Shown: piece by piece, positions 58,879 to 64,000 of the stretch | Position numbering within the stretch: position 1 is the stretch's first letter | Layout: the number at the start of each line of letters is the position of its first letter | Assembly: GCA_029531795.1 (NCBI GenBank) | Contig: JAPEIS010000004.1 | Span: 1,302,001-1,366,000 of the forward strand | Direction of reading: 5' to 3' | DNA length: 64,000 nt | From: Sclerotinia nivalis | Lineage: Eukaryota > Ascomycota > Leotiomycetes > Helotiales > Sclerotiniaceae | The notes under the pieces: model-generated | Told to the model about the DNA's origin: nothing | Seen by the model: only the letters and a program-made list of their open reading frames with translations | Databases searched by the model: none | Translations under genes and position numbers: made by a program

Positions 58879-61800
58879 GATTGTCTGTCCTTGATAAATT
58901 TCCAGTATGCAATTAATGAGTTCGACCACAAATTGATAATCGTAGTACTAGCTGGAAGCAATGCCGATTGCTTCAGATACTACTAAAATGCGATCCAAGG
59001 CTGTGCTCGATCGAAAGCTCGGGCCATCATTTTACCGGGCTCATCAGCCTTGTCTTTGATATCACGTGATATAAAATCCTACGATGGATCTTCTTTCAGG
59101 TCACATTGCGTAGTGATATTGTTTTCTGTCAAGTGTATACAATACCATGTTATTTAAGCATATTCGGAAACAATTACTGCTGGCTGAGCAAGTCACCATC
59201 AAAAGGGTTTCAATAGAACATCTTCTTGAAATTCAGTTTCTAGGTTTTCGACTCGTGGGAATGAACTGGAGATGGCTCCACAAGGAAATCTTCTCTGGTG
59301 CTTCCCAACTCTTCTTTCCTTGGTCTGTATTAAGGTAAAAGCTCGTTGACAAGAGGTTTTTCATCAAGTAGAACTTTAATCTGATCTCATCACCACGACC
59401 AGCTCCATAAGCCAGCTCTCCGCTTCCAAGTATGTGAACTTTTCCCTCTAGTATTTTCGGTAGGTATCTGATAGACAAAACTCTAACTACAATATCACAA
59501 AGTTCTTTATCTACTTCAAAACTGGAGCTCGAAGTCTTCCACTATCGTGGCTCAAAACTGGACTGGAAATACAGAAGAGGAAGCGATACTGTCCTCTGCT
59601 ATTCTGTCTAATGCAAGCTACCATTTCGAATTTGAGAATTGTCGATTTCAAAGTAATGAGCGGCCTTTTTTTTCATCTCGACCTTTTCCGCTTATTTCGC
59701 ATTCTTCCATTTTATTGAGCTTAATAGTGTTGTCTAGCATCAGGTCACAGTCGGCACTTCTCTACTCTTAAAGTCCAAGCAGTCTTGATAATTCAAGCAG
59801 TTCGTCAAGGCATGAACTTTCTTGTGGCCCAAAGCTACATCAACCTTTGTTGTTTGATAGGGATATGAATCACATAATGCCTATCATACAAGATCTAAAT
59901 TCACAGAGAATATGCCGAAACATCAAGCTTGCATTGAAGTAAAGGGTAGAGCTTTATGGAGGGCACGATAATGGCGTTAGCGCTCGAAAGTTGATAAAAG
60001 CTTGAAGCCTCAAGTTGTCATGGAGACTTTGCCGCCACAAAGCAAGGTGAATCTGGCCTGGTTCACTGCAGCCTCAATATGGTCTTGATACATTACATTG
60101 TTCTTATTTTAGCTGATCTTGATCCGTTCATTGCTCCGCAATGGGCGGTTTGGCACTTCAGATCAAAGCGCCGAGGTGTGTTTTTGTGATGGCAATTCAA
60201 GCATGCATTCCGCAATAAGGAGGAGTAGTACAAAGAGCACGTAACGGGTGTGGTGATCGCCCGATTGTCGTGCCCCGGCATGGCCATCTTATCAAAACCT
60301 GCGGAATGCATGTACTCACATACTCATCCCGTAAATTAGGAGTCTTGTGATCACAGATCACTGACTATAACCTGTCGTAACGTTTTACGACAAGGTTTCG
60401 ATTATATATCTTTAGCAACACGTCATGCAAACTTTGGAGAAGTCGGATCGAATAGAGCATGCAACGAGCTGAAGAAACATTAAAGATCTTGTCAAGATTT
60501 GGCGGAAGCATTAAGATTGATGAATTATCTTCTGTTAAATTACTGGCACTGTTAGCATGTATCTAAAATTCCAGGATTGAAGCCATGTATATCCATTGAG
60601 CGAAAGTGCCCCCAAGCAAATGGATTATAAACATCGAACGGCAGTCCGAATCAACATCCCTAATATGGGCCTGACGGGCCTGGAGGCGTTCACGTTCAGT
60701 CCGTGGCTCCCCGATCCTAATTATAACGCCGATCCATCGCGGAGACGAAGTGGCTATCAAACGAGTAGGAAAAGGCGGTGGGTGAGAGGAGAAGGTGAGT
60801 GGGGTGAAAAAAAGAGTTTCTGGTTCAGCCGAGAAGTCAAACTGCTGTGTGCATTGGGCAGGAAGAACGGAGTAGAGGCCGGTTGCCAGCTTTACACAGC
60901 ACCTCCCTACATCTATCTAATAGCCAGAAGAATTGTTCCCTGTAGTGTGTTTTTGTTTCCAAAGTTATGATCGTTCAGCGCCGCAAGACTGATAGCATGA
61001 AATTTCTTCAAGCCCTGAGGATCTACGTTTTTCTCTTGAACATGCTCCTGAGCCTGGTAAATAAAGCTGTATGTGAGTGCAATATCACTTGTACCGTTTA
61101 AGTACCATCGTCATCTCTGTCCCCAACATTTTGCTTCCAGGAGGAAACTATCTCCACCCAAGTTTTTTTCAGCTTTCTTTGCCATCATTTTTTTCCTCAT
61201 GAATGTGCTGGTCGTTATGCTAGCTATTGCGATTGTCGTTGGGCACCAGGCCCATCCAATCTCGTAGTTGAGAAACTGCTGTATTCCAACATTTCTGATT
61301 CTCTATCAATTATCGTGATGATCTTGAAATGTGCATACATCCGCGTCGTTTTTATTCTAAAATTATTATCATTTATTCCTTCATAAAACTCGATTTGATG
61401 CAGTGAATTTCCGCCGCTTGAGAGCACAGTTCCTCAAACATCACATCACTAAATAAGCATCTTGACCAATATTTGAGTTGAGATCTCATAATCGACGAAT
61501 ATACATAAAACAACTGTAAGAGTCAATCTAGTATTGAATCAAACTTCTTCATGTTCAACCATTCAGATCTTCACTAAGAATTTGATTTATCATCGAGTCT
61601 TACTTTGTAATTCTTGATGATTTACATATAAGATGATGATTATGTACATTGTAATGGTTATAGGAAGTGAAGCTCAAACGTTATACGCTTATCCATTTTC
61701 GCAAAAAAATAATAATATCTTAGGACTCCCTATGCTTGAAAGAAACTCGAATTATCTGCTGCATGTATTGTTAATTGTTGAACGTGAATGCTTTCTTATT

Positions 61801-64000
61801 ACTCCGAATCGACACGCACATGATGGCAACCCTGGAAAATCTTCCTCTTGATGCCCAGATAAGTTTTTGGACCAGATTCGTTGATATCCTTAAACAGCGC
61901 AATACCATACTGATGGCGATATTGAAATAAATTGAGCAGATAATAAATCTAGCTGCACTATCTCACAACAAAATTGAACAGAACGATCACGACTAGAATG
62001 CCTACCCAGATCTGACGTGGTATTCAACCGGTGAACGCTATAAAGAATGCACAATTGAGTACAACCGACTTTTTGAATCAGCCCACCACCATGGGCAAGG
62101 CACTGTGCTTCATCACGGCGTGTAAATGGCACCCTGGTACCGAAATTCTTTCGGAAAAAGGGAAGGTTCTCAAAAAGGAAAATGTTTTGTGTTGGCTATA
62201 CCAAGCATTGCAGCAACTGACAGAATTGCAAACAATGACGTATACCCCTGACCAACGTCTACATAGGACCCCTACTCGATCTTAATACCCATTCACTCCC
62301 ACATCATCTCCAATTATCGGGCGCTCAATCTTAATTGAGCATACCGCGTTAAGTCTTGACAGACTAGGGCATCCGAGACATTATCCCAAAAAGCATTTCA
62401 TCTCATCTCGGTAAGGTTACCATGATCTTCTTCGACACATGCAAATCCTCCGGGGATTTCTCTCGTCATTTGGAATAATTGGCTGGCTCTTTGTGTCTTG
62501 AAAAGCAAAACAAAAAGCTTTGGTACATTTGGTACCTGAGACTTGTCAAAACATCGTACGATGATCTACAAAGAATATCTAGACTTAGAAAGAACGTCGG
62601 CCAGAATGCCATCTCAATCTTCGTTTACATGTTGCTTTTCGAAGAATTACATTCGTGGGGGTTCAGCATATCGCTATGGTTTTTACTTTGGAGCATTGGG
62701 GAAGATTTCGGGTGAGTTCAAAGTATCGGGTAAATTGAGGTAATTCGGAATGTCAATGAGCCACGATTAGCCCGACCTTTTTTTTGGCTTTGCACAATTA
62801 GATTTGATTTGATGGCACACGTAGCGACGAAGTATCCCAGTTCATTGCCAATGCATGATGGGGGGATGGGGATGATAAATGGAGCAAGGCCCCTCCCAGA
62901 TCGATTGCAAGTTAAATGCACCCACCAAAACCAGGATCAAGCATCTACAGAGTAGACAACGATACCGGGTCCTCCTCGTTGTTTAATGTTGTCATGTCTA
63001 TTTTCTTCACCGTTTTGCGTGCAGGACGCTTGTCTTACGAGTCAGTGCCCAGAGTGCTGATCTTAGGCTTTTGCGCGGGTTCTGAAACATATACCACTAC
63101 GACAGGTAACGTTCGTTAGGGCCTGTAATCGTGTACTGGCGTGTAGTGGGCTCTTTCTAATGGCGGTGACTGGATTTACGTTAAAAATGTCTAATTGCCG
63201 CCATTGCTACTATCTTAATTCTCCTATAGTATACCATTAACAAATTTCCGCAATACTTGTCTATACAGCAGCAATTAAGATCCATCTTCATGCTCCGTTT
63301 GGTAGTACCTGAATATCAATTAATATCGAGCGAGATATTAATGAGTGAAGAAAAATTCTAAAGCTTATCGCTTACCCATAAATTCCACGTGGTAAAATTA
63401 GCGTTTCCCGTTTCCTCTTCCGTTATGCCTGCAACACGTCGAATTGTTTTGGGAAGTGCTTCCTAGACTTTTAATTTACGCTGATATTCGATGTCATGGA
63501 AGAGGAATACAAATTATACAATATCAGACTTTAGGCATTTACTCCGTGCGTGCAATGATAATTTCAGGCACGTTGTAGGGCTTAGATGAATATCAGTGTG
63601 CTTGGCGGTGGTTGGACCCTTTAGTCCCCACCCATAGTACCTTTCAATAACGTTCTACAGCACCCAGGTATCAATATATATTAAGCATTTTATACAATTT
63701 GCCAGCAGAAATAGGAGTTATGGAAGGATCACACATCTTGTAGAGCACAAAGATGGATTCGGTAAATATATTGCGTGGCATAGCAAATCTCCGATGGATG
63801 TCGCTACTGAAGAAGTTCGGTGCATTCCCCTTCTGGAACGACGATATTTGAATTCTGCTGGAACCGGGAATGAATCATGAATTGGGTTATATCTGAGAGC
63901 TTTTATTGCTGATACGAAGGTAGGGCATCTATATTTGGGTATGTGACTAGGGATGAAGATTACGGGGGCGTCGATGGAGAGACTCTTAAAGGTCAATCAT
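58879..64000. other. 5.1 kb region with no supported gene
   Basis: AT-rich DNA at the right end of the window. The longest frames (for example 60596-60970 +, 63718-63996 -) start with TTG or lack splice sites and known motifs. I find no transposase, no terminal repeats and no tRNA. The left part must hold the SPP1 promoter. It may be a relic of old mobile DNA, but nothing in it proves that. Confidence 0.5.

Noticed and set aside
60563..60970. Frames on both strands in the right-hand gene-poor region
   Set aside because: They start with TTG or are antisense to each other and match no family I know.

Overview
This window comes from the nuclear genome of a filamentous ascomycete. The protein families are fungal, and the genes carry short GT-AG introns (about 45-100 nt) with CTAAC-type branch sites. 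A single dispersed 5S rRNA gene is present. The mix of a HET-domain protein, a fungal RGS protein, a Zn(II)2Cys6 regulator and a Pal1 protein fits Pezizomycotina. The general look suggests Leotiomycetes (Botrytis/Sclerotinia-like), but that last step is an impression, not a test. Gene models were built by hand; every multi-exon model listed as complete keeps one open frame across its junctions.

Layout. 1-6.1 kb: 5' part of pal1 (-), MED31 (+), Pol III subunit RPC11 (-). 7.2-13.7 kb: ankyrin protein (+), HET-domain protein (-), thaumatin-like secreted protein (-). 15.9-24.7 kb: Hsp70/HSPA12-like ATPase (-), a 4.7 kb gene-free stretch, glucokinase (+). 25.8-30.4 kb: a tandem pair of SUR7/PalI-like membrane protein genes (-), one of them interrupted by an in-frame stop, then exosome subunit RRP43 (-). 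32.8-38.3 kb: ferric reductase (+) and Rab escort protein (+). 39.1 kb: 5S rRNA (+). 40.8-46.7 kb: mitochondrial pyruvate carrier subunit (-), complex I B8/NDUFA2 subunit (+), peroxiredoxin (-), DUF1348 protein (+). 48-58.9 kb: Rax1-type RGS membrane protein (+), Zn2Cys6 regulator (+), intradiol dioxygenase (-), tRNA adenosine deaminase TAD1 (+), COMPASS subunit SPP1 (-). 58.9-64 kb: no gene could be supported.

Most genes are single-copy housekeeping functions: transcription (MED31, RPC11), RNA processing (RRP43, TAD1), chromatin (SPP1), vesicle traffic (REP), sugar and pyruvate metabolism (glucokinase, MPC) and respiration (NDUFA2). MPC and NDUFA2 are divergent and share a 0.6 kb promoter region, with a peroxiredoxin next door, so three redox or mitochondrial genes sit within 4 kb. 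The accessory element is smaller: HET protein, thaumatin-like protein, ferric reductase, the regulator/dioxygenase convergent pair and the SUR7-like pair.

The most unusual observations are the nonsense codon in one SUR7-like paralogue, a pair of 51-nt repeats between those paralogues, a 49-nt GC-AG intron, several very small exons, and two introns whose retention would give meaningful alternative proteins. I saw no transposon, CRISPR array, virus-derived gene or recognisable new multi-gene system.
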